Shown here: positions 50,051-59,800 of the stretch, piece after piece | Layout of the letters: every line of letters begins with the position of its first letter | Position numbering within the stretch: the stretch's first letter is position 1 | Source of the DNA: Streptomyces sp. MA5143a | GTDB taxonomy: Bacteria; Actinomycetota; Actinomycetes; Streptomycetales; Streptomycetaceae | Length of the DNA stretch: 64,000 nucleotides | Assembly: GCF_900290235.1 (NCBI RefSeq) | Contig: NZ_OLMK01000096.1 | Location: 78,983-142,982, forward strand | Direction of reading: 5' to 3' | Position numbers and translations under genes: made by a program | The notes under the pieces: generated by a model | What the model was told of the DNA's origin: nothing | What the model saw: only the letters and a program-made list of their open reading frames with translations | Database searches by the model: none

Positions 50051-52231
50051 GTGCACATTAAGTCGTTTCGAGTGCAGAATTTTCGCCGTCTCAAGAATGT
50101 CAGGGTAGACCTCGATAAAGAGACAACGATCTTCGTCGGAGCGAACAACAGCGGCAAGACCTCTGCGACGCATGTATTCCAGCGTTTCTTGGATCCCAAA
50201 GTCCGCTTCCAGATCTACGACTTCACCGCCGACTGTTGGGATAAATTCAACAGGTTCGACCCCACAACTAGTAGCGCGGAGACGGATCTACCCAAGATCT
50301 ACTTCGACCTCTGGTTTGAGGTAGACGACGACAATGTGCACCGCGTGCTCGACCTGCTACCAGGACTTGACTGGAACGGGGAACCCGTAGGCGTACGCAT
50401 GGTCTACGAGCCGAGAAATCCCTCTTCATTGGTGGCGAACTACCATGGCGCACGCAAGGAATGGAATCTATCCGAGGAAAAATCTGAGGCCACTTACAAG
50501 CCGTGGCCTCAAAACCTCACCGACTACCTGAGAAAACGACTGACAAACGAGTACGAGACCAACTACTACGTTCTCGACGCCCGGCAGTGTGACGCCGACC
50601 TTGTCCCCAACCCCGGGTACGAGCCCTTCCATCTAGGTTCGAATTCTTCCGGCGCCGGTGCGATAGTCAGCGCGCTCATCAAGGTTGACTTTCTCAATGC
50701 ACAGCGGCACCTCACGGACTCCGAGTCGCATGGCCGCGCCGAGGACTTGTCTCGGAGGCTAAGTAAATACTACCAGCGCAACCTGCAAAAATTCGAGGCG
50801 GATCTAGGTGCTCTGAGCGCTATCGCCGACTCCGAATCTGCCCTCAACGAACACTTCGCTCAAGCCTTCGAGTCCATCCTCAAGAGCATCGAGCATCTGG
50901 GCTACCCGGGCACTACCAATCCCAGCCTCATGGTTAGGGCTTCGTTCAATGTGCAGAACGTCCTGAGTACGAGCGCCCGCGTCCACTACGCACTTCCCTC
51001 AATCCACGGCACCCCCTTCTCAGAGTCATCGCCGATCCTACCTGATCAATACAACGGTCTTGGCTTCAAGAACCTCATTTACATGGCGATTGAGATCCTG
51101 GACTTCCACCACGCCTGGGAAGACGTCGAAGGTCAGCGTCCGCCTGTACACCTCATCATGATCGAGGAACCAGAGGCCCATCTGCATGCCCAGCTCCAGC
51201 AGGTGTTCATTCGCAAGGTATTCGAATTGCTACCCGGCGCCAAGCCGGGATTCCATACACAGCTAGTTGTTACCACTCACTCGTCGCACATCTTGTACGA
51301 ACGGAGCTTTCAACCGATCCGATACTTCTGCCGAGACAAGGTGACTGACTCTCTGCATTACAGTGACGTTAAGAACCTTTCGGTCTTCTACCACAAAGAA
51401 GAAGAAGCGACACGCGATTTCCTCCAGCAGTACCTGAAGCTCACTCACTGCGACCTCTTCTTCGCGGACGCTGCCGTCTTGGTTGAGGGGAATGTCGAGC
51501 GCTTGCTGCTGCCACTCATCATCGAACGCAATTTCCCCGACTTGCAGAAATGCCATCTCACTATTCTTGAAGTCGGCGGCGCATTCGCTCACAAGTTCCA
51601 AGAGTTGCTCGACTTCCTAGAAATAACGACACTCGTCATCACTGACCTGGATAGCGTCAAGCCGCCCCAGGATAAGAATGCGGAAAAGGAAGACTCCGAG
51701 AGAGGCAAAGCATGCAGGACAACCGAGTCAGCCGCTGTCACCTCTAACGAGGCACTCAAGCACTGGTTCCCGAAATTCCCTTTGATTGACGAATTGCTCA
51801 ACCTTCCGGACAGCGAAAAGGTTGTCAAGGGTGACGGAGATCATGACAGAAACATCCGGATCGCTTACCAGACCCGTCGCCCCGCTAGATGGGGCGCCGA
51901 CGTATCTGAGCTCGCCGGCCGGACACTCGAGGAAGCCTTCGCCCTCGAAAACCTGGCCTGGACTCAAGAGCAGTCGAGAAAAACCCTCGGCCTTTCCATT
52001 CCGGCATCGGGCGGCCTGACACTTCAAGCTCTACATGAGGCGATCTTTACGCGAGTTCGAAATCTTGACAAGACCAGATTCGCATTGGGCCTAATCGCCG
52101 AGCAGGATAATACGTGGAAGGCTCCCAAGTACATTCTTGACGGGTTGGGATGGCTCTGTGACCAATTGCTACCTTCACCTGCCGCGTCTGTGATGCCCGT
52201 GCCCTCGCCAGAGCCTGGAGGGGACGAATGA
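50051..52231 (+). CDS. gajA: OLD-family ATP-dependent nuclease, Gabija GajA-like
   Basis: 726 residues from a GTG preceded by AGAGG (MHIKSFRVQNFRRLKNVRVD). The ATPase domain has Walker A GANNSGKT (about 30-37) and Walker B VHLIMIEEPEAHLHAQLQQV with a D-loop and LVVTTHSSHIL. The C-terminal TOPRIM nuclease has LVEGNVERLLLPLI (Glu) and LVITDLDSVKPP (DxD). It is coupled (ATGA) to a UvrD-like helicase gene, which defines class 2 OLD / Gabija pairs. In Gabija, GajA nicks DNA when phage depletes nucleotides. It is longer than the well-studied GajA (about 580 residues, from memory). Confidence 0.88.
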   Translation: MHIKSFRVQNFRRLKNVRVDLDKETTIFVGANNSGKTSATHVFQRFLDPKVRFQIYDFTADCWDKFNRFDPTTSSAETDLPKIYFDLWFEVDDDNVHRVLDLLPGLDWNGEPVGVRMVYEPRNPSSLVANYHGARKEWNLSEEKSEATYKPWPQNLTDYLRKRLTNEYETNYYVLDARQCDADLVPNPGYEPFHLGSNSSGAGAIVSALIKVDFLNAQRHLTDSESHGRAEDLSRRLSKYYQRNLQKFEADLGALSAIADSESALNEHFAQAFESILKSIEHLGYPGTTNPSLMVRASFNVQNVLSTSARVHYALPSIHGTPFSESSPILPDQYNGLGFKNLIYMAIEILDFHHAWEDVEGQRPPVHLIMIEEPEAHLHAQLQQVFIRKVFELLPGAKPGFHTQLVVTTHSSHILYERSFQPIRYFCRDKVTDSLHYSDVKNLSVFYHKEEEATRDFLQQYLKLTHCDLFFADAAVLVEGNVERLLLPLIIERNFPDLQKCHLTILEVGGAFAHKFQELLDFLEITTLVITDLDSVKPPQDKNAEKEDSERGKACRTTESAAVTSNEALKHWFPKFPLIDELLNLPDSEKVVKGDGDHDRNIRIAYQTRRPARWGADVSELAGRTLEEAFALENLAWTQEQSRKTLGLSIPASGGLTLQALHEAIFTRVRNLDKTRFALGLIAEQDNTWKAPKYILDGLGWLCDQLLPSPAASVMPVPSPEPGGDE

Positions 52232-54117
52232 GTTCGCGCGCCTCCGCGCCAGACACGCCCGCCGATATTGAACTGCGCAGTCTCCTGGACGGAGATCACC
52301 TTAAATGCTTTGTCATGGTGGCTGGCGCCGGTTCCGGCAAGACGACCTCATTGGTAAAAGCACTTAATCATGTGGTGACTCGGCACGGTACCCGCCTCAG
52401 ATCCCGGACACAGAACGTAGCTTGCATCACCTACACCGAGGTAGCAGCCAAAGAAATCCACTCGGATGTGGGTAACAGCCCGCTCGTTGCAGTGTCAACC
52501 ATCCACAGCTTCCTATGGTCCCTGGTCAAGCCCTTCCAGAGGGATATTGCGAAGTGGGTCCAGCGTCGTGTAGATAAAAAGGTCCAGGAGCTCATAGAGA
52601 AACAGGAAAGTTACTCGTCGCGGACGCGTAAGACGACTATCGAGAAAGACTCTTCCGATCTCGAGAAGCTCCACACCCAGCGCAAACTCCTCAATGAGGT
52701 AGAACACTACTCGTATGGAACCGGAAGCGACTACGTAAAGGGAGTGTTGGGTCACGAAGATATCGTCACCATGGTTCCCGAGCTGATTCTCGGCAGCAGT
52801 CTTTTTGCACGGGTCGTCGCCAACAAATTCCCGTACATTTTCGTTGACGAGAGCCAGGACACCTTCCCAAACGTCGTTGAGGCTCTCAAGCATGTCAGCA
52901 CCCAGGCGCAAGGCGCCGTCTGCCTGGGCTTCTTTGGTGACCCCATGCAGCAGATCTACCAGCGGGGAATGGGGGCGATTTCTCGGGAGCCAGGCTGGGA
53001 CCAGATTGAGAAGCCCGAAAACTTCCGCAGCTCGAACAAAGTCCTCGAAGTGATCAACCGAGTGCGCTCCGAGGCCGATGGTCTGGTCCAGGTGCCTGGT
53101 CGCCCGGTAGACAAGCGAGTGGAGGGTGAGTTCTTCTTCTTCGTCCTGCCATCGGATGATCGGCGGAGTGAGCACTTGGAGCGCGTAAGGCTCTGGCTGG
53201 AGCAGCACAGCAACGCCGGCAGTTGGGCTGCGGACTCGACTGATTACGACGAGAACGCAAAGATCCTCATGATCGTGCACCGGATGGTGGCCAGGCGCAT
53301 GGGTTTCGAGCAGCTCTACGCTGCATTCCATGACAGTGGCTCGAAGAGCTTGAAGGCGACGTTTGACGAGGGCAACGCTTGGCCACTCCGACCGTTTGAA
53401 GACGTGATCCTCCCCATATGCGCGGCTGACACCATTGACTCGCCGTCGGTGATAGCCGTTCTCCGTGAGCACAGTGCTGTGCTCGATATGGAAACGCCGG
53501 GCCCAGACATCAGGACGAGGATGATGCTCGCGCGCGAGGCCGTAGGGCGCCTCCGAAAGAGCGTAGAAACCGCTGGACTGGGCTCTGTGGGCACTGTCTT
53601 GAGGACGGCTGTCAAAACCGGTCTCGTTGCTGCGGATCCGCGGCTCTCCGCATACCTGGAGCCAGAGGGTGAGCACGCGGATATCGTGCTGTCATCGGAG
53701 ACTGTGGAGGTTCTGGATGCATTCACTGCTTGCGACATAGGCGAGCTACCCGCCTACTTCAAATACATCGGACAACACTCACCCTACTCCACACAACACG
53801 GAACGAAGGGTGCAGAGTTTCCCAAGGTTATCGTGGTACTGGACGACGAAGAGGGGGATTGGGGCCTTTACTCCTACGAAAAACTGTTCGGGATCAAGGA
53901 TCTTTCTGATGCCGATAAGAAGAACTTGGCTACCGGAAAGGATTCTGTCTTGGAACGCACGCGGCGGCTTCTCTACGTGTGCGTGTCGCGCGCGGTCGAT
54001 TCACTCGCCGTTGTTCTTTTCGCGGGCGACATAGTGACGGCCAAGTTGGCGATCGAGCGGTCCGGGATCACCGCTGCGGGGAAGGTTCTCACAGAGGCTG
54101 ACCTTGCTCTGCTTTGA
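52228..54117 (+). CDS. gajB: UvrD-like helicase, Gabija GajB-like
   Basis: 629 residues overlapping gajA by four bases. Walker A VAGAGSGKTTSL (about 33-44), ACITYTEVAAKEIHSDVG, STIHSFLWSLV, Walker B YIFVDESQDTFPNVVEAL and GFFGDPMQQIYQRG are SF1 motifs. The C-terminal motifs STQHGTKGAEFPKVIVVLDD and ERTRRLLYVCVSRAVDSLAV complete the fold. In Gabija the partner protein GajB senses DNA ends produced by GajA and hydrolyses nucleotides. Codon use is less GC-biased than in the flanking Streptomyces genes, a sign of transfer. Confidence 0.88.
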   Translation: MSSRASAPDTPADIELRSLLDGDHLKCFVMVAGAGSGKTTSLVKALNHVVTRHGTRLRSRTQNVACITYTEVAAKEIHSDVGNSPLVAVSTIHSFLWSLVKPFQRDIAKWVQRRVDKKVQELIEKQESYSSRTRKTTIEKDSSDLEKLHTQRKLLNEVEHYSYGTGSDYVKGVLGHEDIVTMVPELILGSSLFARVVANKFPYIFVDESQDTFPNVVEALKHVSTQAQGAVCLGFFGDPMQQIYQRGMGAISREPGWDQIEKPENFRSSNKVLEVINRVRSEADGLVQVPGRPVDKRVEGEFFFFVLPSDDRRSEHLERVRLWLEQHSNAGSWAADSTDYDENAKILMIVHRMVARRMGFEQLYAAFHDSGSKSLKATFDEGNAWPLRPFEDVILPICAADTIDSPSVIAVLREHSAVLDMETPGPDIRTRMMLAREAVGRLRKSVETAGLGSVGTVLRTAVKTGLVAADPRLSAYLEPEGEHADIVLSSETVEVLDAFTACDIGELPAYFKYIGQHSPYSTQHGTKGAEFPKVIVVLDDEEGDWGLYSYEKLFGIKDLSDADKKNLATGKDSVLERTRRLLYVCVSRAVDSLAVVLFAGDIVTAKLAIERSGITAAGKVLTEADLALL

Positions 54118-54539
54118 CGCACCTACGAAACCGCTTCGGCAAGATCCGCGATAGGTTTCATTGGTACAGGCTGGGGCGTTCTCTCTGTCCTGTACGAGGG
54201 CGGTGATGATCTCCCCTGTCCAAGGCCGCCGGCGTCCAGCGGAGGGTGCCGCCCTAGCCGGGGTGACCGACTTACGCGAGCGCGGAGAACAAGCGAAACA
54301 GTGTGCACGAGGGCGCGTCGCGGATGTGCTCGGCTTCCCCGTCCGTCAGGCAGGCGGAGAAGCTCGACGCAGCGCGTGGTGCGTTCGACGAGGGTGCTAG
54401 CGTTGGTCCGGGCGCAGCTGTACCCGGACCTCAACGAGTGGCGTAGCCGCTATTACTGCCGTATCCACGGCACGCTACAGCCCCCTCGTCATGGTGGCCG
54501 AGCATCAACCAGGCCACAAGCTCGTTCGGGACGCCTCTC
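54118..54539. other. Gap between the two defence pairs, no gene seen
   Basis: 422 bases between the convergent ends of the Gabija-like helicase and the Mokosh-like PLD gene. Short Arg/Ser-rich ORFs on both strands lack start sites and look non-coding. I see no long hairpin. Confidence 0.5.
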
Positions 54540-55922
54540 TTACTCACTCTCCTGGGCAATCAGATCCAGGTAACGCCGGTACTGCTCATCGGATTTCTCC
54601 CGCCCTCGGACAAGGGTGCCCTCTTCCATACGGTACGTACGATCACGGTCCCCCGCGAAAGAGAGCCAGTTGAAACTGGTAGTGACCCATACATCGTCGT
54701 AAACGAGAACCTTGGCGTGGGTGGATTTAACACGCGTGAAGGTGAACTTCTCTTTAAAACGGCTGGCGAGGTTCTCGAGCTTGCGTACGGCGTCCCGATC
54801 ATTTTTTGGGTCGTTGGGTGTGTAGCCGTATGCAATGTGAACGCTGACTCCACGGCGCAGACGGTTCTCAAGTTTGCTGATAAAGCTCGTGTTCACGATG
54901 TCGCGCTTGATCCAGGGAGCAATGAGAAGGATCCGCCTGCGCGCCTGTGTGAGGGCTTCTTCGAGAAGGTCCGGGTGTTCGAAGACGCCGATGGCCCGGA
55001 TCTCGTTGCGCGGCAGCTCGTCAGACGGCTCTTTGGGAGCGACCGCAGCAAGCTGGTCCGCGGCCTGTTGCGCGCGCTGTTTGGTGACCTCAGCCAGGGG
55101 GATGCGGGCACGTTCCAGGTCAGGATCGAGTGGAGGCCGCTCGGCGGGGGCCTCGACTTGGATGCCGAGAGCCTTCGCACCGCCGTGGTTGTAAAGGGCG
55201 AGTTCGTGGTCCGGGCTCAACTCGCCGTCAATGACAACGCCGAGCTGAATGTCGGTGCGGTCGGCATCGGCATAAACGAGGATCTTCGCGGGCAGGACGC
55301 TGGGGGCTTGCGATTCGCTGATCTGCCTGACCTGCAGCACTTCGCGGTCGATCATGCCGCGTTCTCGCAGCTGGGCGTTGATCGCCGCGAGGGTGAGGTC
55401 GCTCATCTCGACCGGTCTGCGCTGGGCTGTGGGCAGGAGCAGCATGTTCTGCTCCTGGGCCTGCCGGCGGGGAATGATCACGCGACGATCGAAGGAACTT
55501 ACCTTCCACAGCAACCGGTCGAAGATGAGTGGTTCGTTGACTCGGACAGGAGTGATTGACGAGAGCTCGCGTTCTTGCTGCTCACCACGAGGGGTCAATT
55601 TGAGTCGTCGTACACCATCGACACTGTCCGGGGGCCCGTACACCAAGAGGTCTCTTCGGAAGTGATCAGCGATAGTGTCGGTGACCATGCTGGAGGGCAG
55701 CCCTAGGAAGCCGGTAATAGCGCCATCCGTGCGGAGGTCCGTGTTCACGAGGCGCAGGACAAATTCATCGAGCAGGGGAATGTGCTTACGGTCCTGGGCG
55801 AGAACATCGGCGCTGATGCGGGTGACGGGCAGCGCGGCGTCGATAATGGCCGTCAGTTCCAGGCCCGCACGAGCGCTGTGAAAGCGAGCGGCCAACAAAC
55901 TGTCGTGGCTAAACGTGGGCAT
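54540..55922 (-). CDS. mkoB: PLD-domain protein, Mokosh MkoB-like
   Basis: 460 residues from the ATG at 55922 (MPTFSHDSLLAARFHSARAG), whose first 14 bases overlap the kinase-helicase gene. The N-terminal part is helical and unrecognised. The C-terminal domain is phospholipase-D-like: ILLIAPWIKRDIVN, GVSVHIAYGY and the HKD motif THAKVLVYDDVWVTTSFNWL. Only one HKD is seen, so a dimer would make the active site, as in PLD-type nucleases. Two-gene kinase-helicase plus PLD units are Mokosh type I antiphage systems. Confidence 0.85.
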   Translation of the reverse strand: MPTFSHDSLLAARFHSARAGLELTAIIDAALPVTRISADVLAQDRKHIPLLDEFVLRLVNTDLRTDGAITGFLGLPSSMVTDTIADHFRRDLLVYGPPDSVDGVRRLKLTPRGEQQERELSSITPVRVNEPLIFDRLLWKVSSFDRRVIIPRRQAQEQNMLLLPTAQRRPVEMSDLTLAAINAQLRERGMIDREVLQVRQISESQAPSVLPAKILVYADADRTDIQLGVVIDGELSPDHELALYNHGGAKALGIQVEAPAERPPLDPDLERARIPLAEVTKQRAQQAADQLAAVAPKEPSDELPRNEIRAIGVFEHPDLLEEALTQARRRILLIAPWIKRDIVNTSFISKLENRLRRGVSVHIAYGYTPNDPKNDRDAVRKLENLASRFKEKFTFTRVKSTHAKVLVYDDVWVTTSFNWLSFAGDRDRTYRMEEGTLVRGREKSDEQYRRYLDLIAQESE

Positions 55923-58900
55923 CGCGTACCTCACAGTCCCCAAGGTGGCTGGTGATGTAGTCCAGGACATCTCGGAGGGCACCGGGCTTGCTCCGTGAGA
56001 ATGTGGCATCACCAATCACAGTGAGGCCGTAGCGGGCACGGGAGAGCGCTACATTGATCCGCCTCCAGTAGGGCTTACTGAGGAACCCGAAGTCACCTCG
56101 GTCGTTGCTACGGGTGACCGAGAAGACGGCCAGGTCGCATTCGCGCCCCTGGACTGCGTCGACTGACAGGACATCGACGTTGAGGTGCTGGAACGTGACA
56201 GTGGCCAGGCGACGACGCAGTTCTTCGACCTGGCGTCCGTATGGCGCGATGACGAGAACTTCCAGAGAGCCTTCGCCGGAGGGTTTGATTACCCCTTGCG
56301 TGACGGCACGGTCGATGAGGGTCAGCCGATCGCGGACGATGTGGGTTTCTACACGGTTGGAGATGCTGGTCTCGGCTCCGGTACGGTCTGCCTCACGACG
56401 ACCGGGGATTCTGGAGGTGTCGAGCCACAGGACTGGCTTCCCGAACTTCTCGTACCCCTCAAGGACCGAGGCATTTGGTGAGCGTAGATCCCCGCCATAG
56501 AAAACTGTGGAGATCATGTTCCCAATAGCCGGGGTCATGCGGTACTGCTCTCGCAGCATGTGCTTAACGGGGTGCTGCGTGTGCCTCTCCAGATAGGCGA
56601 ACAAAGTCGTTGTCACCAGTTCCGGAATCAACTGGTGATCGTCCATGATCTTCTGATCACGCAGGATGTCCTCGTCAAGTGGGGGAAGCTGGCGAGTATC
56701 GCCTACAAGAATCCACTTGCGAGCACGGGCAAGAGGCACGAGCGACTCCGTCGCAGTGGCCTTGCTTGCTTCGTCAAAGATGCATACGTCGAATTCGAGG
56801 TTCCTGGCAGCGGGATGCCCGAGGAAGCCCAGCGCCGTGCCACCAACGACCTGACGAGTTTTGAGGTAAGCGGTCAGCAGGTTGGAGTCGGTGTCCATAC
56901 GCTGCAGCCACTCGCCCTGGAGTCGCAACAGGTCCAGCATGGTGCGGCCGGCTTTCTGAGGGAAAAGGGCTTCAACGGCGTCCCGGGCGTCCTTAGCAGT
57001 GAGGTTTTCTCTTAGGGTCAGGTCACCTTCCAAACTCTGCTGGACGTCGCTAAACAGTTCGCGGCGACGCTCAAGCAGTTGGTCGTGCCGAGCTTGGAAT
57101 GACAGGGCCTCCTCAGCGAGCTCACGGGCCGAACTTGTCCGTTCGGGAGCGGGCTGTCTAGACATTTCATTCAGGCGTGCTTGTACATGGTCGAGATCCG
57201 CTGCCACTGCTGCCAACTCTTCAAGATGAAGTGCGGCCTTGAGATGTCGGGCTTCCAGGCTGCTGCGTGCCGCGACGTCGTCAAGGAACTTCTCAGCTAG
57301 TTTCCTGACCTTACGAGTCCACCGCGTAATCTGCCGGTTCAGGAGCAGGTGCTGTGCGCCTTCTGCGACGCGTGGATCATCGGGTCGACCGAGCCGGACG
57401 ATGTCTGTGACGCCAGCATCCGCGATGCGTCGCAGGGCGTTGTCGATAGCGATGTGCGTCTGGCTCACAATGAGGATGCGTGCCTCGGGCGTGCGCGCGA
57501 GCGTTTGTTCGACGATCTCCGCGATGACTGTTGTCTTGCCAGTGCCAGGCGGCCCTTCAACCAGCACCAAGTCCTGGCCACTCACCGCATGTCGGACGAC
57601 GTCCCGTTTGCTGTCATCCAGGTCGGTGCGGAACCACTGGGTGATCTCAGCCGGAGGGTCGGTGGCAATCGCCGAGGGCGCGTTGATGATGTCGCGCAGC
57701 AGGCGGTTCGTGCTCTGCCCTGTCGACACGGCCGCAAGTGCGTCTCGCTGCCGGATCAGAGCAATTTGGCTCGGACCTTGGAACGGCAGGAGCACGCCTC
57801 GGGCGGGCACCCGGGTGCCCGCCCGACGGAAACGTAGTGTCACCGTCTGCTCGGTCTGAGCAGTCACCTCGCCTCGCGCCACGGGCCTACCCTGCCCGTA
57901 GGATGCCGCCGACCATTCCTCTCCCACCAGCGATGTGCTTATGGGGGTGGTGAGGTGAAAGACCGTGGTGCGGCCCGCCTCAATGATGCGTTCGTACTCC
58001 AGATGCTCCCGCCCCTGTACGGCGATCTCCTCACGCGCATCGAGCAGGCGGCCCCAGCCGTCGAACAAATCGCCCAGGCGCTGCACGTCCTGCTCATGTG
58101 CTGCCTGTTCCTTGTCGGCCTTGTGCTTATCCAGGCGGCCCAAGAGAAGGTCCCAACCCTGGTATGCGGCTTCCTCTCCAGGATCCCGGAACGTCCAGTT
58201 GAGCACGGGAGGGAGTTTCAGGGCGTGCTTGCGCCAGCGCGCCAGCCACTCCTCCCCCTTGGCCACAGCCGACATAACTACCGCGCGCTCACGCCGGGTC
58301 CCGTCCTGCTTGATGCGTACGTACCATTCGCTGCCAGCCACACAGATCGTGTTGACATCGGTTTCCTTGGTCTGCGTGTTGAAGCTGTAGTCGACGTGAA
58401 CGGTTCCGCCCAGGTCGGCCAAGATGATGTTCCTGGCCCGTTCCATGTCCGGATCGTCTCCCCGGGGCACATCGGTGATACTCGCTGCTGCTCCGCGGGT
58501 AAGTTGTAGCCAAAAGTAGCTGCTGTGCCGGGCCTTCCTGTTGCCGCAGATTACGTCTGCTTCCAGAAGCTGCTGCTCAAGCACAGCAGCGTTCGCAGGA
58601 CGCTTCCGCGGGTCAAAGTCGACGCAGCGGGCGAGGACTGCGCGAATCTCCGGTGCGAGATCCAGTTCCTCCAAGACCTCCTCAAGGTGGGGATAGTCGC
58701 TAGCCTTCCCACCCGAAAGGATCTGCAACGTCAGGACACCGAAACCGAACACGTCTCGCGTGTACGGCACCAGATCGTCACGCTCCGGCGGGGAGTAGGG
58801 GCTGGAGCGGAATTCAGCAACCGTCGCATCAGAAGCACCATTCACCTTGGAACGAATCTTGGCGATGCCAAAGTCAGCGAGTTTTGGAGTGCCGTCTTGA

Positions 58901-59340
58901 GTGAGCAGCACATTGCTGGGTTTAAGATCCCGGTGCTCGATCTCTAGGCCGTGGGCATAGGATAGGGCTTCGATCAGGGGTCTACCAGTCTGGTCGAAGA
59001 ACGACTCCCAGCTTGTGGGGCGACGCTCTGCAAGATCGTCTTTGAGGCTACGGTCGACCCATTCCAGCGCGATGAAGTAGCGCCCGAGGTCACTGTCCCA
59101 TCCTGAGTCGAGCATCCGCACGATGTTGGGATGCTCCAACTGCTTCAGCGACTGGGTCTCCCGCCCTAGAAAGGTCTCCAGGACCGCATCGTCTTCTTCC
59201 TGCCGTAGCAGCTTGATCGCTGCGAAGGCGCCGACCGGATCGGACATGTCGAAAGCCTTGCGGACTTCAGACAGCCCGCCGGTTCGCAGTTCGTCCCCCA
59301 GCAGCATGAAACGACCATTGATCACTTTCTTGGCTGCCAC
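55909..59340 (-). CDS. mkoA: Ser/Thr kinase - SF1 (UPF1-like) helicase fusion, Mokosh MkoA-like
   Basis: About 1,143 residues from a GTG at 59340 with GAGGGG upstream; a GTG at 59346 adds two codons. The kinase domain (residues 1-270) has FAAIKLL, IEHRDLKPSNVLLT, KLADFGIAKI and SPYSPPERDD. After a middle region comes the COG1112-type helicase: Walker A VEGPPGTGKTTVIAEI (about 597), FDVCIFDEASKATATESL, ILVGDTRQLPPLDED, MLREQYRMTPAIGNM, VDAVQGRECDLAVFSV and RRINVALSRARYGLTVIG. Known Mokosh MkoA proteins join these two functions and protect against phage, probably by acting on RNA or RNA-bound intermediates. All key motifs are intact. Confidence 0.88.
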   Translation of the reverse strand: MAAKKVINGRFMLLGDELRTGGLSEVRKAFDMSDPVGAFAAIKLLRQEEDDAVLETFLGRETQSLKQLEHPNIVRMLDSGWDSDLGRYFIALEWVDRSLKDDLAERRPTSWESFFDQTGRPLIEALSYAHGLEIEHRDLKPSNVLLTQDGTPKLADFGIAKIRSKVNGASDATVAEFRSSPYSPPERDDLVPYTRDVFGFGVLTLQILSGGKASDYPHLEEVLEELDLAPEIRAVLARCVDFDPRKRPANAAVLEQQLLEADVICGNRKARHSSYFWLQLTRGAAASITDVPRGDDPDMERARNIILADLGGTVHVDYSFNTQTKETDVNTICVAGSEWYVRIKQDGTRRERAVVMSAVAKGEEWLARWRKHALKLPPVLNWTFRDPGEEAAYQGWDLLLGRLDKHKADKEQAAHEQDVQRLGDLFDGWGRLLDAREEIAVQGREHLEYERIIEAGRTTVFHLTTPISTSLVGEEWSAASYGQGRPVARGEVTAQTEQTVTLRFRRAGTRVPARGVLLPFQGPSQIALIRQRDALAAVSTGQSTNRLLRDIINAPSAIATDPPAEITQWFRTDLDDSKRDVVRHAVSGQDLVLVEGPPGTGKTTVIAEIVEQTLARTPEARILIVSQTHIAIDNALRRIADAGVTDIVRLGRPDDPRVAEGAQHLLLNRQITRWTRKVRKLAEKFLDDVAARSSLEARHLKAALHLEELAAVAADLDHVQARLNEMSRQPAPERTSSARELAEEALSFQARHDQLLERRRELFSDVQQSLEGDLTLRENLTAKDARDAVEALFPQKAGRTMLDLLRLQGEWLQRMDTDSNLLTAYLKTRQVVGGTALGFLGHPAARNLEFDVCIFDEASKATATESLVPLARARKWILVGDTRQLPPLDEDILRDQKIMDDHQLIPELVTTTLFAYLERHTQHPVKHMLREQYRMTPAIGNMISTVFYGGDLRSPNASVLEGYEKFGKPVLWLDTSRIPGRREADRTGAETSISNRVETHIVRDRLTLIDRAVTQGVIKPSGEGSLEVLVIAPYGRQVEELRRRLATVTFQHLNVDVLSVDAVQGRECDLAVFSVTRSNDRGDFGFLSKPYWRRINVALSRARYGLTVIGDATFSRSKPGALRDVLDYITSHLGDCEVRDAHV

Positions 59341-59800
59341 ACACACCCCTCGTACAGCGGCTCCGGGCGCTGCTCGCCCCCATCGTCATCCTGCCAGCTC
59401 AGGGTGACATGCAGTCAGGGTCTGGGGCATATCGACTCTTGAACACAGCACGGGAGACGACTCCCGCCTCCTGATCTCTGCCTCGGCAGTGCACGCTCCG
59501 AGCAGGCCGCGTTGCGGGCGGCACTTCGAACCATCTACGCCCCGGGTAGTTCAGTCGCCGCCGATTCCTACACGATGTGCTCGTGCAACGGCCTATCTGG
59601 GCGACATTCAGCCAGCAGTTCCGGGTCGCTCCCCCGGCTAGCCAGGGGCACCGCCTGTCGTTTCGTGACGACGGCGTGCCCATAGCGTGCCCTTAAGACC
59701 GGTAAACCACGGTCAACAACGGTGCGCTCCTCCAGCCTCGGGTGTCGCACCACTGCATACAAGACCAGGTGAGAGGGGGCTCGGCTCCCCAAGCGCCGTC
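59341..59800. other. Right-end non-coding stretch before attR
   Basis: 460 bases between the mkoA start and the att repeat. Small ORFs are present but none is convincing. The mkoA promoter and any integrase arm-binding sites would be here. I see no clear repeats. Confidence 0.5.

Noticed and set aside
54123..54434. 103-codon leftward ORF between the defence pairs
   Set aside because: Composition and start context do not support coding.
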